A stretch of DNA of 64,000 nucleotides from Bacillus sp. FJAT-25509 (GTDB taxonomy: Bacteria > Bacillota > Bacilli > Bacillales > Bacillaceae_G). The notes under the pieces were generated by a model. The model had not been told where the DNA came from and searched no databases. It worked only from the letters and a program-made list of their open reading frames with translations. Below, in pieces: positions 25,736 through 34,187 of the stretch. Both the position numbers and the translations under genes were made by a program. Location: positions 1 to 64,000 of the forward strand of contig NZ_LJIZ01000038.1 of the NCBI RefSeq assembly GCF_001420605.1, written 5' to 3'. Position 1 is the first letter of the stretch. The number at the start of each line of letters is the position of its first letter.

Positions 25736-26428
25736 ATGGATCACAAAGTTCTGCCAAGAAAAGAATGGCTTGAATCGAGGAAAGAACTTTTACAAAAAGA
25801 AAAAGATTTCACCAAGTTAAGGGATGAACTTACACAGAAGAGAAGAGATTTGCCGTGGGAAGCCGTTAGCAAGTCTTATCTATTTGACGGTCCGAACGGT
25901 ACGGTATCATTAGCAGATCTATTTAATGGAAAAAGTCAATTGATTGTATACCATTTCATGTTCAGTCCAAATTGGAATCAAGGCTGCAAACATTGTTCTT
26001 TTTGGGCCGACCACTACAGCGGAATGGTTCCTCGCTTAAATCACCGAGATGTCAGCTTTGTTTGTATTTCCCGTGGACCATTAGAAAAGTTGGAGGCATT
26101 TAAAAAACGTATGGGTTGGACATTTCCCTGGTATTCATCAGGACACACGGATTTTAATTATGATTTTCAAGCATCTTTTATAGAAGACGAAGTAGAAAAT
26201 AAATTAGCATATTATAACTATACTATGCAAAATCCAATGAGTTCCGACAGAGAAGGCGCGAGTGTTTTTTATAAAGATGATGAGGAAAATATATTTCATA
26301 CATACTCCACTTACGCACGTGGCATTGACATGATGAATATCACATACCAGTTTCTCGATTTGGTCCCGAAAGGTAGGCAGGACGATCGTGGACTGCTTCA
26401 TAGTGATCAATATGTACCAAAAGTATAA
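25736..26428 (+). CDS. DUF899 thioredoxin-like protein
   Basis: A 230-residue protein of the DUF899 family, which has a thioredoxin-like fold. Typical blocks are LPRKEWLESRKELLQKEKDFTKLRDEL (5-31), ELPWEAV-type RRDLPWEAVSKSYLFDGPNG, then FSPNWNQGCKHCSFWADHY with a C-x-x-C pair (about 81-99). FICISRGP-type FVCISRGPLEKLEAFKKRMGWTFPWYSS and a terminal GRQDDRGLLHSDQY are also family marks. The redox role is inferred from the fold and CKHC. GAGGTG ribosome site upstream of ATG. Single-gene unit. Confidence 0.88.
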   Translation: MDHKVLPRKEWLESRKELLQKEKDFTKLRDELTQKRRDLPWEAVSKSYLFDGPNGTVSLADLFNGKSQLIVYHFMFSPNWNQGCKHCSFWADHYSGMVPRLNHRDVSFVCISRGPLEKLEAFKKRMGWTFPWYSSGHTDFNYDFQASFIEDEVENKLAYYNYTMQNPMSSDREGASVFYKDDEENIFHTYSTYARGIDMMNITYQFLDLVPKGRQDDRGLLHSDQYVPKV

Positions 26429-26442
26429 ATTTTTTCATATTA

Positions 26443-26478
26443 AAAGGACTGCAAAAATGAACTGCAGTCCTTTCTGTT
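26443..26478 (+). terminator. terminator after the DUF899 gene
   Basis: AAAGGACTGCA (26443-26453) pairs perfectly with TGCAGTCCTTT (26463-26473). Confidence 0.82.
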
Positions 26479-26500
26479 ATGCAACTAACGTTTGCGTGTG
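26476..26500. repeat. degenerate copy of the ATGCAACTAACG repeat
   Basis: TTATGCAACTAACG followed by TTTGCGTGTG resembles one arm and the centre of the palindromic repeats at 27281-27318 and 27394-27430. The rest of the gap to 26732 shows nothing else. Confidence 0.35.
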
Positions 26501-26732
26501 TGGGGATAAATGCAGTTATGAATGTTAGAACCAAACTTAGAATAACGGTTAGATTTTTTCAATTTATTCCACCTTTAAGATAATTATATCAACTTAACGA
26601 CCTTTGTAATTTGGGGGAATTCAGTATTTTGTTAAATAAATTTCAATTCTTCCTTATTCAACTAATCTTCCATTATGTTGGATAAGAATTTTTTCAGCAA
26701 TTGATTTATTTCTAACTATTTACGATAAAAAA

Positions 26733-26762
26733 CCAGAAAAGCCTTCTAACAGGTTTTCTGGA
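26733..26762 (-). terminator. terminator-like hairpin facing leftward
   Basis: CCAGAAAA-G-CC pairs with GGTTTTCTGG with one bulged base; on the minus strand it is followed by six T. It lies about 100 bases after the leftward YCII-type gene. Confidence 0.55.
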
Positions 26763-26863
26763 TTTTCACTTTTTTACTGAATATTAGTTTACCTGTACAG
26801 GATAAACCCGTTGATATGACTTTTTTTATTCAGTCATATTAATCTAATTTTTAGCCTATCGGT

Positions 26864-27226
26864 CTATTCAAATACTTGGCGTAGTTCAATCTGTCCTTCA
26901 CCAAGACCATGTGGATCTGGTGCGCGCATCGCCCATTCAATTGCTTCCTCGCGAGATTTCACATCTATGAACCAGTATCCTGCAATCAACTCATTGACTT
27001 CAGCGAAAGGTCCCTCTGTAATGATCGGCGGTTCTCCAGGAACAGGGTATGTTATACGAATACCGTTGGAGCTTGGATGGAGTCCACCGACTGACACCAG
27101 AACTCCAGCTTTCTTCAGTTCTTCATTATATTTCTTCATCTCAGCAAACATCAGATCCATCTGCTCACTTGGCATTGTCCCTGCTTCAGAATCCTTTGAG
27201 GCCTTCACAACCATCATAAATTTCAT
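26864..27226 (-). CDS. YCII/DGPF-domain protein
   Basis: A 120-residue ferredoxin-like-fold protein of the YCII-related family. MKFMMVVKASKDSEAG opens the domain, and ITEGPFAEVNELIAGYWFIDVKSREEAIEWAMRAP (about 70-104) is the DGPF-type core with its conserved E-x-I-x-G-Y. A close is made by EGQIELRQVFE. In other bacteria such genes often lie beside ECF sigma factors; none is present here. Function unknown. GGAGG ribosome site upstream of the ATG. Confidence 0.85.
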   Translation of the reverse strand: MKFMMVVKASKDSEAGTMPSEQMDLMFAEMKKYNEELKKAGVLVSVGGLHPSSNGIRITYPVPGEPPIITEGPFAEVNELIAGYWFIDVKSREEAIEWAMRAPDPHGLGEGQIELRQVFE

Positions 27227-27280
27227 TAGTAACTCCTCCTCTGGCTTAGCTCAATAAAAGAATCGACTTTTCAACCGACC

Positions 27281-27318
27281 AACTTATGCAACAAACGCAT
27301 GCGTTTGTTGCATAAGTT
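27281..27318. repeat. perfect 38-bp palindrome
   Basis: The arm AACTTATGCAACAAACGC is followed by AT and its exact reverse complement, giving 38 bases with no mismatch. It lies 55 bases upstream of the YCII-type gene. Related but imperfect copies follow at 27394-27430 and 27637-27671. Confidence 0.85.
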
Positions 27319-27393
27319 TATATATTACCTAAATAAAAGCATTTCTTCTAAAGACATAAAAAACTGCTGAGCCTAATGCCCTAGCATACGTTC

Positions 27394-27430
27394 GATGTTC
27401 AACTAAAGCACTGCGTTAGTTACATAAGTT
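27394..27430. repeat. second, imperfect copy of the palindromic repeat
   Basis: Contains CAACTAAAGCA, then CGTTAGTTACATAAGTT. The right arm matches that of the 27281 palindrome at most positions, while the left arm has drifted. AACTAA and TTAGTT still pair. Confidence 0.6.
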
Positions 27431-27636
27431 CTCTAATTCACGATTAATAAGATTCTATTCCCATCTTTCTCAATGTCATCGCCCCGTTTGTATTATTCAT
27501 TTTCATAACTACTTAAATGGATAATTAAATTTTAGCATATTTTGGAATTTGTAATACTTTTTTGAAGTGCTTATCAAACTGAACTGCCATTCTGTTCAAT
27601 AAAAATAGACCGACAAATCGTCGATCATGTTTCACG

Positions 27637-27671
27637 TTGTATAACTAAAGCATGTGTTAGTTACACAAGTA
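27637..27671. repeat. third, imperfect copy of the palindromic repeat
   Basis: Contains TATAACTAAAGCA, then TGTTAGTTACACAAGT, colinear with the 27394-27430 copy. A short hairpin GACGA-type sequence (CGACAAATCGTCG, 27611-27623) precedes it. Confidence 0.55.
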
Positions 27672-27717
27672 TATGAGTCATAATTGTGATGCAATCGAAC
27701 TTTTTTAGTAAAAACAG

Positions 27718-27867
27718 TCAAGGAATGTTAATGTTATTATTATTCGTGGGATTAGTTGATTGTCGCCCAATTTCTTCATTCATTGATTGATTACCACTTT
27801 TATTGGGAGCACCAGTTCCAAACTTCTTTTCCATAAAAAATGCAAATGCAATCACAGCAATAATAAT
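27718..27867 (-). pseudogene. possible remnant of a small membrane protein gene
   Basis: A start-less minus-strand frame of 50 codons reads IIIAVIAFAFFMEKKFGTGAP, then an Asn/Ser-rich tail NPTNNNNINIP and TGA. It looks like one membrane helix with a hydrophilic tail, but there is no start codon with a ribosome site. Apart from this and the repeats, the 27227-28109 gap holds nothing I can name. Confidence 0.25.
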
Positions 27868-28109
27868 CTACTTTAAAGCAGCCAAAAAAATAAAGTAAGA
27901 TCGAGTGAGCGATTCCATTCCAAAGTAAAAATTAAATGTTTTTTCACATATTCAATCAACTAATCACATTTTTTTGATGCATATCTTAAATATTAAAAGA
28001 ATAAAAGTAAAACTGTAGAAATAAATAAATGTACGATTTAGGCAGAACATTATTTACTTTTTATAAGAAGAGAACGTTTTTATTTTAAATTATAAAGGGG
28101 GGAGAAAAG

Positions 28110-28775
28110 GTGAGTTATATAGATTCATTGCTAGATCGACAAGTATTTGTACTTCTATCTGGAGATATAGGTTTTGAAGGTATTTTAACAGATGCAGGAC
28201 AAGACATACTTGTATTATATAATGGTCAAAAATATTATTATATCCCTTGGATTCATGTTCATCGAGTACATTTATGTCAGCATATTAAAGATAAGATAGA
28301 TACTCCTAACGAGCCTTCAATTGCAAATGAGATTGAATCAATTTCTTACAGGAAAGTTTTAACAAATGCGAGAGGGATCTTCTCGGAAATATATGTTACG
28401 GGGAATTTGACGTTTCATGGCTATATTACAAGCGTTTTAAGTGACTATATCGTTTTTTATTCACCAGTATTTAAAATGATGTATATTTCATTATCTCATC
28501 TAAAGTGGCTCTCACCTTATCATCAAAATGTAACACCTTATTCAATTGATAATGCAAACTTTCCGATTAATCCATCGAATATCTCCCCTGTGCGCTCATT
28601 TGAATCTCAATTAAAAAAAGAAGAAGGAAAACTAGTTATTTTTGATGGTGGGAATGATCCTATGAAAATTGGTTTGCTGAATACGATTGAAAATAGTGTA
28701 ATTGAACTATCGGTCGCAAGTGGGGAAGTAGTTTATTTAAGACTTAACCATATTAAGTCAGTGCATTTGCCTTAA
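28110..28775 (+). CDS. three-repeat small beta-barrel protein (DUF2642-like), copy 1
   Basis: A 221-residue soluble protein built of three similar units of about 50 residues, each a short Sm/SH3-like beta barrel. Unit 1 (about 6-56) has FEGILTDAGQDILVLYNG and YYYIPWIHVHRV; unit 2 (about 85-135) has FHGYITSVLSDYIVFYSP and MYISLSHLKWL; unit 3 (about 165-221) has IGLLNTIENSVIELSVASG and VYLRLNHIKSVHLP. This resembles DUF2642-type proteins of Bacillus, some of them spore-associated. GTG start after a strong AAAGGGGGG. A close paralogue lies at 30569-31231 on the other side of an ArsB-like transporter. Function unknown. Confidence 0.7.
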   Translation: MSYIDSLLDRQVFVLLSGDIGFEGILTDAGQDILVLYNGQKYYYIPWIHVHRVHLCQHIKDKIDTPNEPSIANEIESISYRKVLTNARGIFSEIYVTGNLTFHGYITSVLSDYIVFYSPVFKMMYISLSHLKWLSPYHQNVTPYSIDNANFPINPSNISPVRSFESQLKKEEGKLVIFDGGNDPMKIGLLNTIENSVIELSVASGEVVYLRLNHIKSVHLP

Positions 28776-28842
28776 ATAAATTTTAGTTTTTGGTTTATTA
28801 TTAAACCGACAGATAAACAATTGTGGTGTGCTTTTGTTAATT

Positions 28843-28875
28843 GAGAAGCTCTTATTCTAGAGCTTCTCTTTTTTT
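28843..28875 (+). terminator. terminator after barrel-protein copy 1
   Basis: GAGAAGCTC (28843-28851) pairs perfectly with GAGCTTCTC (28860-28868), then seven T. Beyond it, 28876-29176 shows no gene. Confidence 0.88.
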
Positions 28876-29176
28876 ATTTGTTTCTCTTATTATAATTAAT
28901 CCGAATAAAAGATAATTTCTAGACTATATGATTAGAAAAATATAAATCGGATGAGATCATCCACAAAATGTGATTTTCATTGTACTCTTTCTAAGGGCAC
29001 CATTGGACAATTGTTACTATAGTTATTTATCTTTAAGGGACATTTGCATTATTTAGGTAAAACAACCATCTTCCATAAAATAATGAAATCATCTAAAACA
29101 TCATTACTATATTTGAATAATAATATATTAAATGGACAAGTTTCATTGGAAAATATTTTATAAGAAGGTGAGTTTT

Positions 29177-30532
29177 ATGAATTTCGAAATTCTAATGAGT
29201 GCTTCTGTATTTCTATTAACGATGGCAGTCATATTTTGGAGACCAAAAGGAATAAATGAAGCGTGGCCTGCTGCATTTGGGGCAGTAATTATTTTAGTGA
29301 CTGGGATCGTAACAAAAAGTAATTTAATCGATATTGTACACAAAATTGGTGAAGCTTCTATTACAATTATCGCAACGATTGTAATGGCGATTATTTTAGA
29401 AAGTTTTGGATTTTTCCATTGGTCTGCTGCTAGACTTGCAAGCTTAGCAAAAGGGTCAGGACGCAGATTATACTGGTATATCCAGCTTTTATGCTTTTTA
29501 ATGACATTACTCTTTAATAATGATGGCAGCATCTTAATTACAACTCCGATTTTAATTCTCCTATTAAAAAACCTACGTTTAAAACCACATCAACAAATTC
29601 CATATCTTCTTAGCGGAGCATTAATTGCCACGGCTTCAAGTGCACCAATCGGTGTAAGTAATATCGTAAATCTAATCGCATTAAAAATTGTTCATATGAC
29701 TCTTTATATGCACACAGCTATGATGTTTGTCCCTGCAAGTACAGGATTGCTATTTATGTCATGGCTAATGTACATGGTATTAAGAAATAAATTACCAAAA
29801 CAATTGCCGGTGTCTACCGATGATATTGAAGAGTCATTTTTTATGAAAAATTTTCATCCTTTAAAAGGGAAAATGTCAGTAGAAACAAAACAAAAAAGAA
29901 CAAAATTTATGTTAAAGGTATTGGGATTTGTTTTTCTAATGCGCTGCTTATTATTCGTCGCTTCTTTTTTAGGAATACCGATCCAATATGTAGCAGTTTT
30001 AGGTTCTCTCGTCTTGTTAACTTGGAGATGGTATCACTTACGGACAAGCCCTGTTGATATCTTAAAAAAGACACCTTGGCATATTTTAGTCTTTGCTTTT
30101 TCGATGTATGTGATTATTTATGGTCTCCATAATGCTGGTTTAACTGCAGCTTTAGTAAAATTCTGTGAACCAATCGTAAACCAAGGCTTATTTCAAGCAA
30201 GCTTTATTATGGGAGGATTAGTTTCAATCCTATCTAATCTCTTTAATAATCATCCAGCTTTAATGGTTGGAACCATTACACTGACAGAAATGGGACTTGA
30301 TCCGATTACATTAAAGACAATTTATCTAGCTAATATAATCGGTAGTGACATTGGATCGTTATTACTTCCAGTAGGTACTTTAGCATCCTTAATTTGGATG
30401 CACATCTTAAAACAAAATAAAATTAAAGTTAAATGGAAGGATTATCTAAATGTATCATTAATTGTCATTCCATTAACAACAATCGTTACACTGTTTCTAC
30501 TATACTATTGGGTGCAATTAGTTTTCGCCTAA
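29177..30532 (+). CDS. ArsB/NhaD-superfamily transporter (YdfA-like)
   Basis: A 451-residue membrane carrier with about 11 helices, related to the ArsB arsenite pump and to B. subtilis YdfA. Motifs are FWRPKGINEAWPAAFGAVIILVTG (about 19-42), LLFNNDGSILITTPILILLLKNL (about 111-133), GALIATASSAPIGVSNIVNLIAL (about 148-170), and in the second half NLFNNHPALMVGT and IGSDIGSLLLPVGTLASLIWMH. The paired NND/NNH helices are the substrate region of the ion-transporter superfamily. ATG 29177 is chosen over 29132 because AAGGTG sits just upstream. No arsR/arsC genes are nearby, so arsenite is not assured as substrate. It is flanked by two paralogous barrel-protein genes. Confidence 0.78.
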   Translation: MNFEILMSASVFLLTMAVIFWRPKGINEAWPAAFGAVIILVTGIVTKSNLIDIVHKIGEASITIIATIVMAIILESFGFFHWSAARLASLAKGSGRRLYWYIQLLCFLMTLLFNNDGSILITTPILILLLKNLRLKPHQQIPYLLSGALIATASSAPIGVSNIVNLIALKIVHMTLYMHTAMMFVPASTGLLFMSWLMYMVLRNKLPKQLPVSTDDIEESFFMKNFHPLKGKMSVETKQKRTKFMLKVLGFVFLMRCLLFVASFLGIPIQYVAVLGSLVLLTWRWYHLRTSPVDILKKTPWHILVFAFSMYVIIYGLHNAGLTAALVKFCEPIVNQGLFQASFIMGGLVSILSNLFNNHPALMVGTITLTEMGLDPITLKTIYLANIIGSDIGSLLLPVGTLASLIWMHILKQNKIKVKWKDYLNVSLIVIPLTTIVTLFLLYYWVQLVFA

Positions 30533-30568
30533 TTAACAATTTCAATCTATTAGAAAGAGGAGATGCAA

Positions 30569-31231
30569 GTGAGTGATGTACAATCATTAGTTGGAGAAAA
30601 AATTTATGTACAATTATCAGGTGGTAATTATTTTGAAGGAATACTAACAGATTATGGAAGAGATGTCCTTGTATTGTACAATGGGGAAAAATACTATTAT
30701 ATTCCATGGATTCACGTTCACAGGGTAAGTCTTAGTAACAACTTTAAAGACAAAATAGATAAACCTACTGGACCTTCAATAGCAGAAGATATTGGAACGA
30801 TCTCTTATCGTAAAATATTATCAAATGCAAAAGGAATATTTGCAGAGATTTATGTCACAGGTAATATCACATTTCATGGAAATATTATAAACGTTCTAAG
30901 TGACTATATCGTGTTTTATTCACCAGTATTTAAAATGCTGTATGTCCCTTTATCACATTTAAAATGGCTAACACCATACAATTATAATGCCAATCCCTAT
31001 AACTCAAAAATCAATCTATTACCTGAAAATGCAAATATGTCATTTTCACGCTTGTTTGATACACAATTAAAAAAAGAAGAAGGAAAATTTGTCGTATTTG
31101 ATGGGGCGATTGATCCAATGAAAATTGGAATACTCAAGAGTGTAGAGGAAGGTGTTATTGAATTAATTGTAGCAAGTGGAGAGGTCACTTTATTGAGGTT
31201 AAATCATATTAAGTCGTTTCATTTACCTTAG
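30569..31231 (+). CDS. three-repeat small beta-barrel protein (DUF2642-like), copy 2
   Basis: A 220-residue paralogue of the protein at 28110, colinear along its whole length: FEGILTDYGRDVLVLYNGEK, YYYIPWIHVHRVSL, FHGNIINVLSDYIVFYSP, KKEEGKFVVFDGAIDPMKIGIL and RLNHIKSFHLP. The GTG at 30569 is preferred over ATG 30563, because AAAGAGG is then eight bases away and the two paralogues align from the first residue (both GTG AGT). It lies 36 bases after the transporter and probably shares its transcript. The duplication around a transporter suggests a common, still unknown job. Confidence 0.7.
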   Translation: MSDVQSLVGEKIYVQLSGGNYFEGILTDYGRDVLVLYNGEKYYYIPWIHVHRVSLSNNFKDKIDKPTGPSIAEDIGTISYRKILSNAKGIFAEIYVTGNITFHGNIINVLSDYIVFYSPVFKMLYVPLSHLKWLTPYNYNANPYNSKINLLPENANMSFSRLFDTQLKKEEGKFVVFDGAIDPMKIGILKSVEEGVIELIVASGEVTLLRLNHIKSFHLP

Positions 31232-31272
31232 CTGATAGACGATCATCTATTATTTGAATTTACTAAACTAGA

Positions 31273-31302
31273 AAGAAGTAGATGGAAATCTACTTCTTTT
31301 GC
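31273..31302 (+). terminator. terminator after barrel-protein copy 2
   Basis: AAGAAGTAGAT pairs perfectly with ATCTACTTCTT (31273-31283 with 31288-31298), then TT. It ends the transporter unit. Confidence 0.78.
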
Positions 31303-31467
31303 ATTTACTAAATATTAAATGAAAGAACAAAAGAGGTCCAAATAGAAAAAAATTACCGGTAAAAAATTTACTAGTTATATTTAGTGGTTTTTAACAATAA
31401 AATTTGAATAATCTTTGCGATTAATGAATTGTTTTGTTTAAATTTTTAGAAAAATCCGAAAAATACA

Positions 31468-31483
31468 TTGAAAGCATTTTCAA
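31468..31483. promoter_or_regulatory. cre-like or LacI-type operator before the arabinose cluster
   Basis: TTGAAAGCATTTTCAA has palindromic arms TTGAAA/TTTCAA and fits the catabolite-responsive element TGWAANCGNTNWCA except CA for the central CG. It lies 90 bases before the regulator gene. It could bind CcpA or the LacI protein itself. A separate palindrome TTACCGGTAA at 31353-31362 lies further upstream in the same gap. Confidence 0.5.
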
Positions 31484-31571
31484 TATCTGTTAACATACAA
31501 ATATAACAAGTAAATAAATTAGTAAATATTAAGTGAAAATCACTAAAATATTACGTAGAGAGGTTCATAAT

Positions 31572-32594
31572 ATGGCTACAATTAAAGATATAGCAAAATT
31601 GTCCCAAGTTTCACCAGCTACTGTTTCGAGAGTTTTAAATAATGATCAAAAGATTACAGTTTTAGAAGAAACGAGAGAACGTATTTTACAAGCTGCAAAG
31701 GATTTAGGTTATAAGACAGTATTAGAAAGGCGTGTTGAACAACAGGAATCAGATAAACCAGGTATAAGCGTGGGAATCTTACTTTCTAAAACTTTGGAAG
31801 AAGAAATGGCGGATCCATACTTCCTTACAATTAGACAAGGAGTTGAAGAGGAATTACTGAACCAAGGTATAGCTTCGACTTTCATGTTTAGATGGAATGA
31901 TATTGGATCGAATCACCTATTTAAAGATTTAGGTGGAATCATCATAGTTGGAAAAATTAGCGAAAAGGCATTCAAAGCTGTAAGCGATAACATTGAAAAC
32001 GTAGTATATATCCATCATTCCCCAGATGAAGATCTTTATGATTCCATTGTAATTGATTTTGTAAAATCTACAGAAACCGCTTTGATGCATTTATTGGAGC
32101 GAGGATATAAGAAAATAGGTTATATAGGTGGAGTGGATATTGAATATTTGAAAAACGAGACTGTTGCCATCGAAGACAAACGTCTTACAACTTATGAAAA
32201 TCTAATGAAAGAAAAAGGGATCTATAATCAAAAGTATACGTTTATTGGTGAATATTCAATGTCACAAGGATATGAATTGATGAAAAAAGCAATTCAACAA
32301 AAAGATCTGCCAGAAGCTTTCTTTATTTCGAGTGATCCAATGGCAATTGGTGCATTAAAAGCGCTTCAGGAAGCAAATCTTTCAGTCCCGAATGATGTAG
32401 CAATTGTCAGTTTCGATGATATAGAGATGGCAAGTTTTGCAAGTACGCCATTAACAACTGTGAAAGTATTTACAAAAGAGATGGGGCAAACAGGAGTGAA
32501 ATTGTTACTCGATCGGATAAGTGGGAGGAAAATTCCTTTAAAAGTAACCGTTCCAACAAAATTAATCATTAGAGAAAGTAGTGGGGATGATTGA
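31572..32594 (+). CDS. LacI-family regulator of the arabinose cluster
   Basis: A 340-residue LacI/GalR-type repressor. The N-terminal helix-turn-helix and hinge read ATIKDIAKLSQVSPATVSRVLNND (2-25), followed by a periplasmic-binding-like sensor domain (about 60-340) with YKKIGYIGGVDIEYLKNE, PEAFFISSDPMAIGALKALQEA, PNDVAIVSFDDIEMASFASTPLTTV and KLIIRES. ATG 31572 follows GAGAGG; an ATG 39 bases upstream in frame lacks a ribosome site. First gene of the sugar cluster, so the likely effector is arabinose or an arabino-oligosaccharide. The GntR-type AraR usual in Bacillus is absent here. Confidence 0.88.
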   Translation: MATIKDIAKLSQVSPATVSRVLNNDQKITVLEETRERILQAAKDLGYKTVLERRVEQQESDKPGISVGILLSKTLEEEMADPYFLTIRQGVEEELLNQGIASTFMFRWNDIGSNHLFKDLGGIIIVGKISEKAFKAVSDNIENVVYIHHSPDEDLYDSIVIDFVKSTETALMHLLERGYKKIGYIGGVDIEYLKNETVAIEDKRLTTYENLMKEKGIYNQKYTFIGEYSMSQGYELMKKAIQQKDLPEAFFISSDPMAIGALKALQEANLSVPNDVAIVSFDDIEMASFASTPLTTVKVFTKEMGQTGVKLLLDRISGRKIPLKVTVPTKLIIRESSGDD

Positions 32595-32782
32595 AAGATG
32601 ATCAACATTGGAGGTGGTTTTATGTAGAAAAAGATTAGTAGTTACATAGTTTTCTAATGTTTTGGCATTAGTTATTTCTTAACCATCATTCTAGCATTTT
32701 GTATTAAAGTGGTTACTCTAGTAAATATGTGAGCTTGCAATTTGTAATTATTTTATAAAAAATCTTAGGGAGAGATTTAATA

Positions 32783-34081
32783 GTGGTGAAGAAAAAGTAC
32801 TTTTCAATAATCTTTATGTTGCTACTCGTCTTTTCAACTACTTTAGCTGGTTGTAATAATTCAAAAGAAGCTTCAACTGATAAAAATAGAAATAAACAAG
32901 TGACTTTGCAGTACTGGGCTTCATGGGCACCTGGTTCTGAAGAAGAGAGAAAAACGAAAGAGCAAATTCAGAAATTTGAAGATGAACACCCAAATATTAA
33001 AATTAATACGCAAGTTATTACTTTTGATGCACTACACGATAAATTAGTAGCGGCAATTAGTGGTGGTGCAGCTCCAGATTTAAGCTGGGGATTAAGTGAA
33101 TGGTATGGAGAATTTAACAAAATGGGTGCATTGCACGATTTAACTCCATATGTAAATAATTGGGCTGATAAGGATAAAATTTATCCAAATGTAATGAAAG
33201 CCCTAACATTCGAAGGGAAAGTAACTGCCATCCCCCAATATCTAGGAATTCGAGCACTTTTATACCATGAAGACATGCTAAAAGCAGCGGGAATTCAGGA
33301 ACCTCCAAAAACCTTTGATGATTTAATGAAAGTAGCGGGCGATATTAAAAAAGCAACTGGTAAATCCGCATTCGGTATAGCTGGTGCAGGAGTGCGCTCA
33401 CCACAAGAGCTACTTGCCTACTTAGCTTCAAATGATGTAAAGATTGCTGAGAAAATGGATGATGGTAAATTTAAAAATACTTGGAAAGATAATCCTGAGC
33501 AACTTGTAAAAGCGACAGAAGTTTTTAAATTTTACCAGGAAATGCAAGATAAAGGTGTAATTCCTTCTGATGCTAAAGCATGGGGATGGGAAGAAGAAGA
33601 TACTAACTTCTCCCTTGGTCAATATGCAATGGTAGTAAACGGGCCATGGATTGAAGATCGAGCAAAAGAAAATCCTAAAGAAATGAAAGATGTAAAAGTA
33701 GCAGCTCCTCCTTACAAAGAAAAACCAGCAACATTCCTAGAAATTAGCCCTCTATATTTATACAAAAATAGTAAACATCCTAAAGAAACATGGGAGTTTG
33801 CAAGCTATATCTTAGGGAAAGAATGGCAATCTAACATTCGTCCAACTAACTCACCACGTACTGATGTTGTCAGTGATAGTCAGTGGGGTAAAGGTTTTAC
33901 GGATTTAGCGCCAACTGGTGTAACATATCCTGAAATCTCATTAGGTGGCGTTACAAAAAGTATGGAAGATGCACTTGCTAAGTCATTATTGCAAAAGGAA
34001 AGTCCTAAAAAAGTTGCTGAATGGTTGTCAGATCAAATTAATAATGATTTACAGAAATCAGGAGAACTTAGCAGTAAATAA
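32783..34081 (+). CDS. sugar ABC transporter substrate-binding lipoprotein
   Basis: A 432-residue family-1 solute-binding protein. The lipoprotein signal ends in LAGC (C24), followed by a Ser/Lys-rich linker. The mature part has typical family-1 blocks: VTLQYWASWAPGSEEERKT, GGAAPDLSWGLSEWYGEF, FGIAGAGVRSPQELLAY, FSLGQYAMVVNGPWIEDRA and KHPKETWEFASYILGKEWQ. It captures an oligosaccharide for the two permeases that follow; by context arabino- or galacto-arabino-oligosaccharides (AraN-like). GTG start after GGGAGAG. A hairpin terminator after it may lower expression of the permeases relative to the binding protein. Confidence 0.9.
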   Translation: MVKKKYFSIIFMLLLVFSTTLAGCNNSKEASTDKNRNKQVTLQYWASWAPGSEEERKTKEQIQKFEDEHPNIKINTQVITFDALHDKLVAAISGGAAPDLSWGLSEWYGEFNKMGALHDLTPYVNNWADKDKIYPNVMKALTFEGKVTAIPQYLGIRALLYHEDMLKAAGIQEPPKTFDDLMKVAGDIKKATGKSAFGIAGAGVRSPQELLAYLASNDVKIAEKMDDGKFKNTWKDNPEQLVKATEVFKFYQEMQDKGVIPSDAKAWGWEEEDTNFSLGQYAMVVNGPWIEDRAKENPKEMKDVKVAAPPYKEKPATFLEISPLYLYKNSKHPKETWEFASYILGKEWQSNIRPTNSPRTDVVSDSQWGKGFTDLAPTGVTYPEISLGGVTKSMEDALAKSLLQKESPKKVAEWLSDQINNDLQKSGELSSK

Positions 34082-34096
34082 ATTATTTCAAGGAGT

Positions 34097-34138
34097 AGCA
34101 AGTATTGTATAGGAGAAAAAGTAATACTTGCTCTTTTA
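34097..34138 (+). terminator. internal leaky terminator between binding protein and permeases
   Basis: AGCAAGTATT (34097-34106) pairs perfectly with AATACTTGCT (34123-34132), then CTTTTATT. Such hairpins after binding-protein genes usually reduce downstream transcription and stabilise the upstream message. Confidence 0.65.
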
Positions 34139-34187
34139 TTACATACAATCATCAATCATCCGTATCGAAAGAGGGAGGTATATACTC

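Noticed and set aside
27227-28109. CRISPR array in the repeat region
   Set aside because: The repeats are palindromic, irregularly spaced (about 75-205 bases apart), divergent and only three in number.
29132-29176. Longer N-terminus for the ArsB-like transporter
   Set aside because: The extension is basic/aromatic, lacks a ribosome site, and is bypassed by AAGGTG positioned for ATG 29177.
31353-31362. AraR operator for TTACCGGTAA
   Set aside because: It does not resemble the AraR site and no AraR gene is present. It is too short to assign to the LacI protein.
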